This document shows positions 16,690 through 23,907 of a DNA stretch of 64,000 nt, piece by piece; the stretch's first letter is position 1; each line of letters opens with the position of its first letter. The stretch is from Curtobacterium sp. VKM Ac-2865. GTDB lineage: Bacteria; Actinomycetota; Actinomycetes; Actinomycetales; Microbacteriaceae. The stretch is from the NCBI RefSeq assembly GCF_015350905.1, contig NZ_JADKRZ010000001.1:434001-498000 (forward strand), read 5' to 3'. The notes beneath the pieces were generated by a model, which saw only the letters and a program-made list of their open reading frames with translations, was not told the DNA's origin and ran no database searches. Made by a program: the position numbers and the translations under genes.

Positions 16690-16716
16690 GTGGATGCAGG
16701 AACTGGGTTTCGCTCC
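16654..16716. repeat. Dyad A: inverted repeat upstream of recombinase copy A (43-bp spacer)
   Basis: GGAGCGAAAC (16654-16663) and GTTTCGCTCC (16707-16716) are perfect inverted arms separated by exactly 43 bp. The same layout with the same spacer length and different but self-complementary arms lies upstream of copy B (23833-23899). The spacers are also related (about two thirds identical, including ACGTGCCG at the same offset). This may be a recombination site or a regulatory loop. Confidence 0.7.
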
Positions 16717-16784
16717 AAGACACGCCGGTCTGAGCCACGCTCCGACCTGCTCAAGCTCCGGTGCAGCGGAATCGGAGGTGTTTG

Positions 16785-17357
16785 TTACGTGGGTCGCGCT
16801 TGCGCGGCGAGCCGGAGTGCTTGCACGGAACGGAAGTGTTGTTCCGAGCGATGGCGGCCGTTGGCGGGAGACGGATGTGGTGCTGCGATGACCGGGAGGA
16901 GTCGGGGGTGCTCGTCCAGGGTGAGGTGTCGCATGACGCCGTCGAGGGCGACGGCCCCGTACGTGACGATCGCAGTGAGAGCGGGGAGGGCCGCGAGCAG
17001 TGTGGCAAGGGCATGCCGCCCCTCGTCGACCTCCGCGAGTCGCACGCGGTCGGGCAGTTCCCATGGGATGAGGTTCCAGCGGACGTACTCGCCGCGTGCG
17101 AGCCCGGACTCGATACGGGCTGCTCGGAACGCGGCCGCGGTCGGGCCCGGGTTGTCCTCGCTGCAGATGGCTGCGTGCGCTGCGGCGATGGTCTGGGGGC
17201 CGGGCGACTGCATCAGGACCAGGACGCGGCTGGATCTGCCGCCGGATCGTGGGTCGAAGCTCGGGACGAACCGTCGGCTGCCGTCGGGCGCGGTCCGCCA
17301 CGTCTCCGCAAGACCGTTCAGCGATCGAACGTCAGCGAGTTCCTCGGGGGTACTCAT
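16785..17357 (-). CDS. Uracil-DNA glycosylase-superfamily-like protein
   Basis: A 190-residue protein. VLVLMQSPGPQT resembles the first UDG motif region, NLIPWELPD the substrate-contacting segment, and APHPSPANG the late HPSPxN motif of the uracil-DNA glycosylase fold. An SEDNPGPTAAAFR segment follows motif I. These match uncharacterised UDG-like proteins of actinobacteria rather than a classical UNG. Activity is not proven. The start overlaps the stop of the TDT transporter by 4 bp, so the two are co-translated, an unexplained partnership. Confidence 0.65.
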   Translation of the reverse strand: MSTPEELADVRSLNGLAETWRTAPDGSRRFVPSFDPRSGGRSSRVLVLMQSPGPQTIAAAHAAICSEDNPGPTAAAFRAARIESGLARGEYVRWNLIPWELPDRVRLAEVDEGRHALATLLAALPALTAIVTYGAVALDGVMRHLTLDEHPRLLPVIAAPHPSPANGRHRSEQHFRSVQALRLAAQARPT

Positions 17358-18520
17358 GACGGCTGTGGCGGTGCCAGCAGGGTGCCACGGATGACGGATC
17401 CGTGAAAGGTGCGAAGGGCAACGGTGATCCATGCGGCGACGAGGCCGGCGTAGTAGATGACGGCGAGGACGGCAACGACGGTCAGGCCTGAGTGCAGGGC
17501 GAGCCCGTTGAGTCCGGTGACGCAGGTGCCGACGGGGAACGTGAACGACCACCAGGTCAGGCTGAACGGCAGGTGTTCGCGGGCGGTCCGGACGGTGACC
17601 GCGAGGGCGATGACGGTCCACAGCAGCGCGAAGCCGAGCATCGCGAACCCGTACACCAGCGCCACGACGAGGAGCGCGTGGGCGGTGGATGCGTCGACGA
17701 CGGTGGGTGCGTTCGATGCGAGGAGGTTCACCGCCGTGATGGATTGTCCGACGGGTCCGAGGACGATCCACAGGGTCGGCACCATGCCGGCGGCCCCGAC
17801 CTTGTGGTGCGCGAGCCGGTTCCAGATCAGCGTGATCACGACCAGCGACGTCACGAGACTGAGCCCGAAGAAGCCGTAGCAGGACCACAGCAGCGTCTCC
17901 CGCGCCTGTCCGGCGGGAGCGTACGGCAGCAGCAGGGCGCCGGTGGAGGCGGACACCATCGGCGGGACGATGGGCATCAGCCAGCCGCCGAACGCGGAGT
18001 CGGGCTTGTTCTCGTGGCGGATGAACGCCAGGTACGGCACCAGGACTGCCGTGAGCAGCCCTCCGATGGTGCCGATGGTCCACAGGACCCAGTCGATGGT
18101 GACGGCGGCGGGCAGGCCGACCCAGTCCTTGCCGAGCAGGAGTGTCCCGGCGCCGACGGTGAGGAACGCCATCGGTGGTGCGCCGTAGAAGTGGGAGATG
18201 ACCGGGTTGAGGTGGTGCCTGGCTGCGGTGCTCCGGTAGCGGATCCAGTGCAGCACCGTCGCGATCGTGAGGGCGACGAGGAGCACCGCGGCGATCGCCC
18301 ACACGACCGTCGCCGCGATGCGCAGACCGGGGAACTGCAGTGGGAGTGACGCAGCTGCGACAGCGACGATCCCAGTGCCCATGATCGATGCGAACCAGTT
18401 CGGTGTGAGATTCGACACGATCAGGCCTGGCCGCTCCAGGTCACGGAACAACGTCGTCTGCGGCCGTTGGGGCAGCTGGCTACCGTTCGCGGGTGCAGGG
18501 TCGGTGCGGAGCGTTGTCAT
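17354..18520 (-). CDS. TDT family (TehA/SLAC1/Mae1-type) transporter
   Basis: A 388-residue membrane protein with about ten spans. It opens with the family signature LTPNWFASIMGTGIVAVAAASL, and FYGAPPMAFLTVGAGTLL and SLTWWSFTFPVGT are further TDT hallmarks. The family conducts small anions such as dicarboxylates, sulfite or chloride, or gives tellurite resistance; the substrate here is unknown. The ATG at 18520 is 69 bp from the divergent LysR start, suggesting that LysR controls it. Being beside a fluoride operon raises the chance that it handles an anion. Confidence 0.85.
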   Translation of the reverse strand: MTTLRTDPAPANGSQLPQRPQTTLFRDLERPGLIVSNLTPNWFASIMGTGIVAVAAASLPLQFPGLRIAATVVWAIAAVLLVALTIATVLHWIRYRSTAARHHLNPVISHFYGAPPMAFLTVGAGTLLLGKDWVGLPAAVTIDWVLWTIGTIGGLLTAVLVPYLAFIRHENKPDSAFGGWLMPIVPPMVSASTGALLLPYAPAGQARETLLWSCYGFFGLSLVTSLVVITLIWNRLAHHKVGAAGMVPTLWIVLGPVGQSITAVNLLASNAPTVVDASTAHALLVVALVYGFAMLGFALLWTVIALAVTVRTAREHLPFSLTWWSFTFPVGTCVTGLNGLALHSGLTVVAVLAVIYYAGLVAAWITVALRTFHGSVIRGTLLAPPQPS

Positions 18521-18589
18521 GGGCCAAGCCTGCGCGAATCCTGCCTCTGGCGGTACCGGGAACCTCTTGGCGGGGCACAATCGTTGATT
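18521..18589. promoter_or_regulatory. Divergent TDT transporter / LysR promoter with CAATC-N3-GATTG dyad
   Basis: The 69-bp gap between two divergent genes contains CAATCGTTGATTG (18578-18590), a palindrome with a 3-bp centre overlapping the LysR start codon. LysR-type regulators usually bind a dyad in such a gap and control the divergent gene, so this is the probable activator or autoregulatory site. Confidence 0.5.
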
Positions 18590-19516
18590 GTGACACTACG
18601 GCGACTCACGGACCGAACGCTCGACCTCGACACACTCGACGTGCTCGCACGCGTCGCCGAGACCGGCTCGCTCTCCGCTGCCGCTGGAGCGCTCGGCGTC
18701 ACGCAACAGGCAGTGTCTGCTCGGATCCGGGTCGCCGAGCGCATGGTCGGTCACTTGTTGGTGCACCGCTCGACCACGGGGTCGGTGCTGACCGAGACCG
18801 GCCGGCTCGTCGTCGGGCTGGCCGGACCGGTCCTCGACGCGTCTCGCCACCTCGAGGCAGGAGTGGCTGTGCTGCGGGCTCCGACGGGTTCGCTCGTCGT
18901 CGCGGCGTCACAGACCATCGCGGAGCTGCTGCTGCCGGGCTGGCTGCTCGAATTCCGCCGCCGTGAACCCGACGTGCGGGTGCGTCTGATCGCGGGCAAC
19001 TCCGCCGCGGTGGCGGATCTCGTGCAGTCGGGTGGCGCGGACCTCGGGTTCACGGAGACCCCGGTGGTGGCGGCAGGTGTGTCCGCGCAGGTGATCGCGG
19101 ACGATGAGCTCGCGGTCGTCGTTGCGCCGGACCATCCCTGGGCTCGGTCGACCGGGATCACTGCGGAGGTCCTGGCGGCGACGGCTCTGCTCCTGCGGGA
19201 AGAAGGTTCCGGGACTCGCGCGACCCTCGCCGCATGGCTCAGGGAGGCCGGTTTGAGCATGTCGGTTCCGGCCGCGGTGCTGGAGACCACGAGCATCATC
19301 CGGGCGAACGCACAGGCCGGAATCGCACCGGCGGTGATGAGCCTTCGCACGGTCGCCGCCGACATCAACGACGGGTCGCTGGTGCGGGTCCCGCTCGCCG
19401 GGCCGCCACTTGCCCGGCCGTTGCGGGCGATCTGGTCGGGAGAGCCCCAGCCAGCTGGTTCTGCTTTCCTGCGCGTCGCCCACGAGGTGGCCGGTCGGGG
19501 TCAGCGCAGCCCGTAG
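18590..19516 (+). CDS. LysR-family transcriptional regulator
   Basis: A protein of about 308 residues from the GTG at 18590; a TTG two codons earlier is an alternative. The N-terminal winged HTH is FxxVAETGSLSAAAGALGVT-like, followed by QQAVSARIRVAE. The effector domain follows with GSLVVAASQTIAE and GGADLGFTE. It is divergent from the TDT transporter. Its 3' end overlaps the end of the convergent enolase gene by 16 bp. The effector is unknown. Confidence 0.88.
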   Translation: MTLRRLTDRTLDLDTLDVLARVAETGSLSAAAGALGVTQQAVSARIRVAERMVGHLLVHRSTTGSVLTETGRLVVGLAGPVLDASRHLEAGVAVLRAPTGSLVVAASQTIAELLLPGWLLEFRRREPDVRVRLIAGNSAAVADLVQSGGADLGFTETPVVAAGVSAQVIADDELAVVVAPDHPWARSTGITAEVLAATALLLREEGSGTRATLAAWLREAGLSMSVPAAVLETTSIIRANAQAGIAPAVMSLRTVAADINDGSLVRVPLAGPPLARPLRAIWSGEPQPAGSAFLRVAHEVAGRGQRSP

Positions 19517-20835
19517 GGCAGCTCCGGATTGTTCTCCGCGATCTCGGTGAGCCGGTTGTACTTCGCGACGCGTTCTCCGCGGGCGGGGGCGCCGGACTTG
19601 ATCTGTCCGGTTCCGCTGCCGACGACGAGGTCCGCGATGAACGTGTCGGTGGTTTCCCCGGACCGGTGCGACACCATGCTCCGCATCCCGAGCGAGCGTG
19701 CGACGCCGATCGCGTCGAGGGTCTGGGAGACGGTGCCGATCTGGTTCGGCTTGATGAGCGCTGCATTCGAGAGCCCGTCCTTCCCGCCGTCGCGGATGCG
19801 CTGCGGATCGGTGACGTAGAGATCATCGCCGACGATCTGGAGCATGCCGCCGAGCGCGGACGACATCGCCTTCCAGCCGCCGTGGTCATCTTCGGAGAAG
19901 CCGTCTTCGATGCTCCGGATCGGATACCGGCTGATGAGGTCGCGGTAGTAGTCGACCATGCCTGCGCGGTCGAGCCGGCGGTCCACGACCCGGTAGCTAC
20001 CGTCACCGAGCGCGAACTCGTTCGCCGCCGGGTCGAGTGCGATCGCGACGGTGTCGACGCCGGGCTCGTAGCCAGCGGCACTGATCGCGGCGACGAGGAG
20101 GTCGAGGGCCTCCTCGGGCGCGGCGATCGATGGCGCGAAGCCACCTTCGTCGCCGAGACCGAGACTGCCGAACCGTTCCCGGACCAGTGCCGCCAGTGCG
20201 TGGTAGACGTCTGACCCGATCCGAACCGCGTCGGTCATGGTGTCGGCGTTCACCGGGGCGATCATGAACTCCTGGAAGTCGAGCGCGTTCGCTGCGTGCG
20301 CTCCGCCGTTGAGGACGTTGAAGTGCGGGACGGGCAAGCGAGGCGTGCTGCCGGTGACGTCTGCGATCCAACGCCAGAGCGGCAGCTCCGCTGCGGCGGC
20401 GAGAGCGCGTGCCATCGCGATCGAGGTCGCGACGACACTGTTCGCGCCGAGCCGGCGGTAATTCGGGGTGCTGTCGAGGGCAGCGAGGGCGGCGTCGACC
20501 TGCCCGATTGAGGTCCACGACTGGCCGGTGATCATCGGTGCGACGTCCGCCGTGATGAGGTGCAGTGCCTGGCTCACGTCGCGGCCGCCGTAGCTGCTGC
20601 CGCCGTCGCGAAGCTCGACAGCCTCATGCGCGCCAGTGGATGCGCCTGCGGGGGCGTCGCCGGTGACGACGGTGCCGTCCTCGAGCTCGAGATGCACCTG
20701 GATCGTTGGGTAGCCGCGGGAGTCGAGGATCCGGGAGCCGTGCAGGCTGCTGATGGTGACGGGGCGGCTGGTGTGGGTCACGTACTCGCCCTGATGGTGG
20801 GTGGTGTGGTGGACGTTGCTGATGTAGTCGTTCAT
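19501..20835 (-). CDS. eno: Enolase, divergent second copy in fluoride operon
   Basis: A 444-residue enolase with an N-terminal extension of about 25 residues. All catalytic elements are present: GASTG (64-68), Glu189 (FQEF), Glu230 (GDEGG), Mg ligands Asp268, Glu310 and Asp337, Lys362 (IKPNQ) and SHRSGE (389-394). Several normally invariant neighbours differ: SIEDGFSEDDHGGW against the usual SIEDGLAEDDWDGW, and GSGTGQIKSGAPARGE late in the protein. Enolase is the classic fluoride-inhibited glycolytic enzyme, so a spare, altered copy with crcB suggests a tolerant or dosage backup. The start has an AAAGG ribosome site, 155 bp after ppa. Confidence 0.92.
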   Translation of the reverse strand: MNDYISNVHHTTHHQGEYVTHTSRPVTISSLHGSRILDSRGYPTIQVHLELEDGTVVTGDAPAGASTGAHEAVELRDGGSSYGGRDVSQALHLITADVAPMITGQSWTSIGQVDAALAALDSTPNYRRLGANSVVATSIAMARALAAAAELPLWRWIADVTGSTPRLPVPHFNVLNGGAHAANALDFQEFMIAPVNADTMTDAVRIGSDVYHALAALVRERFGSLGLGDEGGFAPSIAAPEEALDLLVAAISAAGYEPGVDTVAIALDPAANEFALGDGSYRVVDRRLDRAGMVDYYRDLISRYPIRSIEDGFSEDDHGGWKAMSSALGGMLQIVGDDLYVTDPQRIRDGGKDGLSNAALIKPNQIGTVSQTLDAIGVARSLGMRSMVSHRSGETTDTFIADLVVGSGTGQIKSGAPARGERVAKYNRLTEIAENNPELPYGLR

Positions 20836-20874
20836 GGCGGTTGTCGCCTTTCGGGTTCGTCGTGCGGGTGTGGG

Positions 20875-20935
20875 CCGCGGGGAGGCGGAGGGACGACCTC
20901 CTGGCGATCACTGGGCGCCAGTTGCCTCCCCGCGG
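20875..20935 (-). ncRNA. Possible structured 5' leader RNA of eno (three-way junction)
   Basis: On the transcribed strand, CCGCGGGGAGGC pairs perfectly with GCCTCCCCGCGG (12 bp, 20924-20935 with 20875-20886). Enclosed are CTGGCG/CGCCAG (6 bp, 9-nt loop) and GAGG/CCTC (4 bp, 6-nt loop). This makes a compact three-stem element of 61 nt, ending 39 nt before the enolase start. It does not match the crcB-motif fluoride riboswitch by eye. It could be a novel riboswitch, a processing site, or an attenuator lacking a T run. Confidence 0.55.
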
Positions 20936-20960
20936 CGGTTCAGGGCGCGCACTGGATGGT

Positions 20961-20984
20961 GCGCGGGTGCGCGGGTGCGCGGGT
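20961..20984. repeat. Three tandem copies of GCGCGGGT
   Basis: An exact 8-bp unit repeated three times just after the ppa stop codon, between ppa and the structured eno leader. It may be a simple slippage repeat. Confidence 0.75.
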
Positions 20985-20989
20985 GCCGG

Positions 20990-21475
20990 TCAGGGGTGCG
21001 GGGTGAACCGTTCCTGTGCGGCGCGGATGATGGCTTCGGCGTCGACACGGTTCGCCCACCCGTTGGTGGTGACGTGCTTGCCGTGCTCGATCTCCTTGTA
21101 GTGGGCGAAGAAGTGCTCGATTTCCACCAGGACCGGCTCGGCGACGTCGGTGATGTCCTGGACGTGGTCGAAGCGGACGTCTCCGGCGGGGACGGTGAGG
21201 ATCTTGTCATCGCCGCCGTTCTCGTCGACCATGCGGAGCATCCCGACCGGGCGGACGTCGATGACGACGCCGGGGAACGTGGGCCGGGGCAGCAGCACGA
21301 GCGCGTCGAGGGGGTCGCCGTCATCGCCGAGCGTGTCGTCGATCGAGCCGTAGTCCTGCGGGAACACCATGCTGGTGAACACCGCCCGGTCCAGGCGGAT
21401 CCGTCCGGTGGTGTGGTCGACCTCGTACTTGTTGCCGCTGCCGCGGGGGATCTCGATCGTGATGTCGAAGTGCAT
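20990..21475 (-). CDS. ppa: Inorganic pyrophosphatase, family I
   Basis: A 161-residue enzyme of the usual length for the family. The core Mg-binding motif is [11 protein letters not shown], preceded by [11 protein letters not shown] and the N-terminal [16 protein letters not shown]. It hydrolyses PPi, is soluble and works as an oligomer. Family I pyrophosphatases are strongly inhibited by fluoride. Placing ppa with two crcB genes and eno supports a fluoride-tolerance operon. It starts 26 bp after the second crcB gene. Confidence 0.94.
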   Translation of the reverse strand: MHFDITIEIPRGSGNKYEVDHTTGRIRLDRAVFTSMVFPQDYGSIDDTLGDDGDPLDALVLLPRPTFPGVVIDVRPVGMLRMVDENGGDDKILTVPAGDVRFDHVQDITDVAEPVLVEIEHFFAHYKEIEHGKHVTTNGWANRVDAEAIIRAAQERFTPHP

Positions 21476-21501
21476 GAGCTGTTCTTCTCCGAGTCGGATG
21501 G

Positions 21502-21873
21502 TCAAGTGAGGGTGCCGAGGGTGACGCCCCCGGCGGCTGCGGCGACGGAGACGACGAGCATCCCAAGCCCGTTCACGGCAGCCGCGGTGGTGCGGCCGGT
21601 GCGTGCGAGGCGGACGGTCTCGAAGCTGGCGGTGCTGAACGTGGTGTAGCCACCCATGAGCCCTGTTCCGAGCACCGCGACGGGGGTAGCGCCGAGGTGA
21701 CCGGCGGCGCCGGTGATCAAGCCCAGCAGGAACGAGCCGGTGATGTTGATCGTCAGCGTCCCGACCGGGAGCCGGAACTGCCGACCCCGGTTGATCGCAC
21801 CATCCAGGAAGAACCGTGCGGCCGCGCCGACACCGCCAGCGACAGCGACGCTGAGGAAGGCCAGGGCGCTCAT
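21502..21873 (-). CDS. crcB: Fluc fluoride channel subunit (CrcB), second copy
   Basis: A 123-residue, four-span protein. It has the Fluc signatures GGVGAAARF near the start, the pore Asn43 in [11 protein letters not shown], and the sodium-site/TM3 break GGYTTFST (74-81). Fluc subunits assemble as antiparallel dimers with two fluoride pores; tandem genes in many Gram-positives make heterodimers, and the 4-bp overlap with the other crcB gene fits that. Confidence 0.94.
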   Translation of the reverse strand: MSALAFLSVAVAGGVGAAARFFLDGAINRGRQFRLPVGTLTINITGSFLLGLITGAAGHLGATPVAVLGTGLMGGYTTFSTASFETVRLARTGRTTAAAVNGLGMLVVSVAAAAGGVTLGTLT

Positions 21874-22373
21874 GATGTGGCTCCGTTCGGTCGGACCAAG
21901 CCCGCGATCGCGAGGCCGCCACCGGTGGCGATCGCGCCGGCGAGGACCGTCAGGAGCCCGTACCCGGTGCCGGACAACCCGCGGCCGGCGAGGAACAACA
22001 CCGCGGTGCTGGTCGCGAGGGTGCTGTAGGTGGTGAACCCGCCGAGGACACCGGTTCCCAGAAGCAGGCGCAGTGCCCGGCGGCGCCCTTCGTCAGGTCC
22101 GCGATGCGCGAGGTGTTCCAGCAGCACACCGAGTAGGAGCGCGCCGGCGATGTTGATCCAGAAGATCGCCCAGGACACCCCGTGCTGAGCGGGGAACGCG
22201 GTGCTGAGTCCGTCACGTGCGGCGGTACCGATGGCGCCGCCGAGTGCGACGACACCGAGGTACCGCCACCGCAGATGCACTGGCCTGGCGATACGTTCCG
22301 GGTCATCGGCGTCGATGTCCGGGTCGGGCGGGAGCTGCCCATCGGGCAGGTCCGTGTCTGTTCGGGAGGTCAT
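21870..22373 (-). CDS. crcB: Fluc fluoride channel subunit (CrcB), first copy, with acidic N-terminal extension
   Basis: A 167-residue protein: a hydrophilic, Asp/Pro-rich extension of about 35 residues not needed for the channel fold, then four spans. [11 protein letters not shown], Asn74 in [11 protein letters not shown] and GGFTTYST (111-118) are the Fluc hallmarks. It overlaps the phosphoglycerate mutase gene upstream and the second crcB downstream by 4 bp each. Together the two probably form a heterodimeric channel that lets cytosolic fluoride out. Confidence 0.93.
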   Translation of the reverse strand: MTSRTDTDLPDGQLPPDPDIDADDPERIARPVHLRWRYLGVVALGGAIGTAARDGLSTAFPAQHGVSWAIFWINIAGALLLGVLLEHLAHRGPDEGRRRALRLLLGTGVLGGFTTYSTLATSTAVLFLAGRGLSGTGYGLLTVLAGAIATGGGLAIAGLVRPNGATS

Positions 22374-23113
22374 GTTCCACCTTCCGCAGCGACCGCTGCC
22401 GCTGCTGCTCGTGCTGCCGGATGCAGGTACTCCCCACCCCGCGGACAGAACCCACCGTCGCCGTCGAACCGGTAGACCAGGGGTTCGCCCGTGGGGAGGT
22501 TCAGGTCCGCGAGCTCACCGTCGGTCAGGCCGTCCATGCAGGCACACAGTGCCCGCAATGAGTTGCCGTGCGCGACGACGAGCACTGTCTGCCCGTCGCG
22601 GAGTGCCGGGGTGATTCGGTCCGACAGGACGGGTCGGACCCGGACGATGACGTCGGACAGTGTCTCGGTTCGACGAACTGCCGCCCACGGCAGTCCACGA
22701 AGCGCCGGCGTCCGCCGGAGCGCCAACCACGCGCGGATCGACATGCGTGGCGGCCGACCCGTGCGGGTCCGGCGAACAGCGAAGAACTGCTCCGCCCCCA
22801 ACGCCGCTTGCGTACTCTGCTTGGACATGCCGGTGAGTGCGCCGTAGTTCCGCTCGTTCAACCGCCACGACGACTCGATCGGCGCATCACGTCCGACGAC
22901 GTCGGTGACGAGCTCCGCCGTATGGAGCGCCCGCTCGAGCGTCGACGTGAGCACGAGGTCCGGTCGGATGCCCGCATGCAGGAGCAGCAACCCAGCCCGA
23001 TTCGCTTCGGCGGTGCCCTGTTCGGTCAGCGCGACGTCTCGCAAGCCGGTGAAGGTGCCGGCATCGTTCGCAGTGCTCTGTCCGTGGCGGAGCAGAACAA
23101 GCTGGCCGGTCAC
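22370..23113 (-). CDS. 2,3-bisphosphoglycerate-dependent phosphoglycerate mutase-like enzyme
   Basis: A protein of about 247 residues from a GTG at 23113 whose GTGA overlaps the upstream stop. It has the phosphohistidine motif LLRHGQSTAN, the WRLNERNYGALTG segment specific to true dPGM, and the second catalytic histidine in VVAHGNSLRAL. dPGM interconverts 3- and 2-phosphoglycerate, the step before enolase. Its place in this operon gives the island two consecutive glycolytic enzymes around the fluoride-sensitive step. Confidence 0.9.
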   Translation of the reverse strand: MTGQLVLLRHGQSTANDAGTFTGLRDVALTEQGTAEANRAGLLLLHAGIRPDLVLTSTLERALHTAELVTDVVGRDAPIESSWRLNERNYGALTGMSKQSTQAALGAEQFFAVRRTRTGRPPRMSIRAWLALRRTPALRGLPWAAVRRTETLSDVIVRVRPVLSDRITPALRDGQTVLVVAHGNSLRALCACMDGLTDGELADLNLPTGEPLVYRFDGDGGFCPRGGEYLHPAARAAAAAVAAEGGT

Positions 23114-23616
23114 GGGGTGTCCCACGGCAGCGGGGCATCGAACCCGACCGGATCAACGGGCACCACGAGCACTGAACGGTGCTGTCGATGGGTCAGTCGT
23201 GCCGCGACCGACCCCGTGAAGAACTCCGCGATTCGACCCGCTCCCGTCCTGGCCCCGACGACCAGCATCGCCGCGTCGCGGTCTTCGGCCACCTGCGACA
23301 ATGCCCGGCTCGGATCCCCGACACCCGGGACGAACGTGACGTCGACGCCGTAGGTCGTTGCGGCAGCACGTACTGCCGCCTCGTCACTGTCAGACAAGCC
23401 CTGCGGTGTCGTGTCAGCGGTGTCAGGGTCGATCGGTTCCGCCATCACCGACCCGTCCGAGCGCGTACCGGCATCGATGAGCGACGCATCCACGCTGACG
23501 CACACCAGCGTCGTACCGAAGCGCCGCGCGATGGACGACGCAACCTCGATCACCGCCGGCGCGAGGCCGGGTAGGACACCGACGACGACCGGTCCGGTAC
23601 CTATTGGTGCTGTCAT
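23110..23616 (-). CDS. Universal stress protein family protein, first gene of fluoride operon
   Basis: A protein of about 168 residues with the UspA fold: VVVGVLPGLAPAVIEVA at the start and the nucleotide-contact region LVVGARTGAGRIAEFFTGSVAARLTHRQHRSVLVVP at the end, which here is G-x2-G-x9-G(S)-like. The role is unknown; Usp proteins are recurrent partners of fluoride-resistance genes. A hairpin in its leader would pair with its ribosome-binding site. Confidence 0.85.
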   Translation of the reverse strand: MTAPIGTGPVVVGVLPGLAPAVIEVASSIARRFGTTLVCVSVDASLIDAGTRSDGSVMAEPIDPDTADTTPQGLSDSDEAAVRAAATTYGVDVTFVPGVGDPSRALSQVAEDRDAAMLVVGARTGAGRIAEFFTGSVAARLTHRQHRSVLVVPVDPVGFDAPLPWDTP

Positions 23617-23622
23617 GACACT

Positions 23623-23664
23623 CCCTACCTCAGGCGCGCAGAAACGCGACCAGCTGAGATAGGG
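23623..23664 (-). promoter_or_regulatory. Leader hairpin that buries the ribosome site of the fluoride operon
   Basis: On the mRNA, CCCTATCTCAG (complement of 23654-23664) pairs with CTGAGGTAGGG (complement of 23623-23633) over 11 bp with one G-U. The second arm contains TAGGG, the ribosome site that ends 7 nt before the ATG at 23616. Melting or ligand control of this stem would switch translation of the first gene and, through coupling, the next three. Upstream lies a perfect palindrome GTTGTCGACAAC (23668-23679). Confidence 0.6.
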
Positions 23665-23667
23665 ACT

Positions 23668-23679
23668 GTTGTCGACAAC
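23668..23679. promoter_or_regulatory. Palindrome upstream of fluoride operon, possible operator
   Basis: GTTGTCGACAAC is a perfect 12-bp dyad, 52 bp before the first start codon of the operon, and part of the motif (CGACA) is repeated just beside it. It could bind a repressor or overlap the promoter. No regulator with a known match is present. Confidence 0.45.
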
Positions 23680-23832
23680 TGTCGAGGTTGGGTCCGGCAA
23701 GCCCCACTACCGGGTCCGAAGACACCACCAGTATGCACCCGAACCCCTCGTCACGCGAGCCGTCTCGCGCACCCGTGACGTCCCGACACCGAAGGAAGCG
23801 ATTCCGACGACACGGAGCGAAGCTGCCCACAC

Positions 23833-23899
23833 ACGTAGCGGAACTCAGTGCCGGTTTCTACGTGCCGTTTCCACTGCCGTCCGACGCGTTCCGCTACGT
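23833..23899. repeat. Dyad B: inverted repeat upstream of recombinase copy B (43-bp spacer)
   Basis: ACGTAGCGGAAC (23833-23844) and GTTCCGCTACGT (23888-23899) are perfect 12-bp arms with a 43-bp spacer, ending 8 bp before the recombinase start. It is the counterpart of dyad A at 16654-16716. The arms differ at two positions between A and B, but each change is matched in the opposite arm, so symmetry is kept. Confidence 0.75.
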
Positions 23900-23907
23900 T
23901 CTGAGTC

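Noticed and set aside
19501..23907. Known fluoride riboswitch (crcB motif) in the fluoride operon
   Set aside because: I read the leaders of usp, ppa and eno on the transcribed strand and did not find the conserved GATG...CTGATG-N-CTAC arrangement. A covariance search would be decisive.
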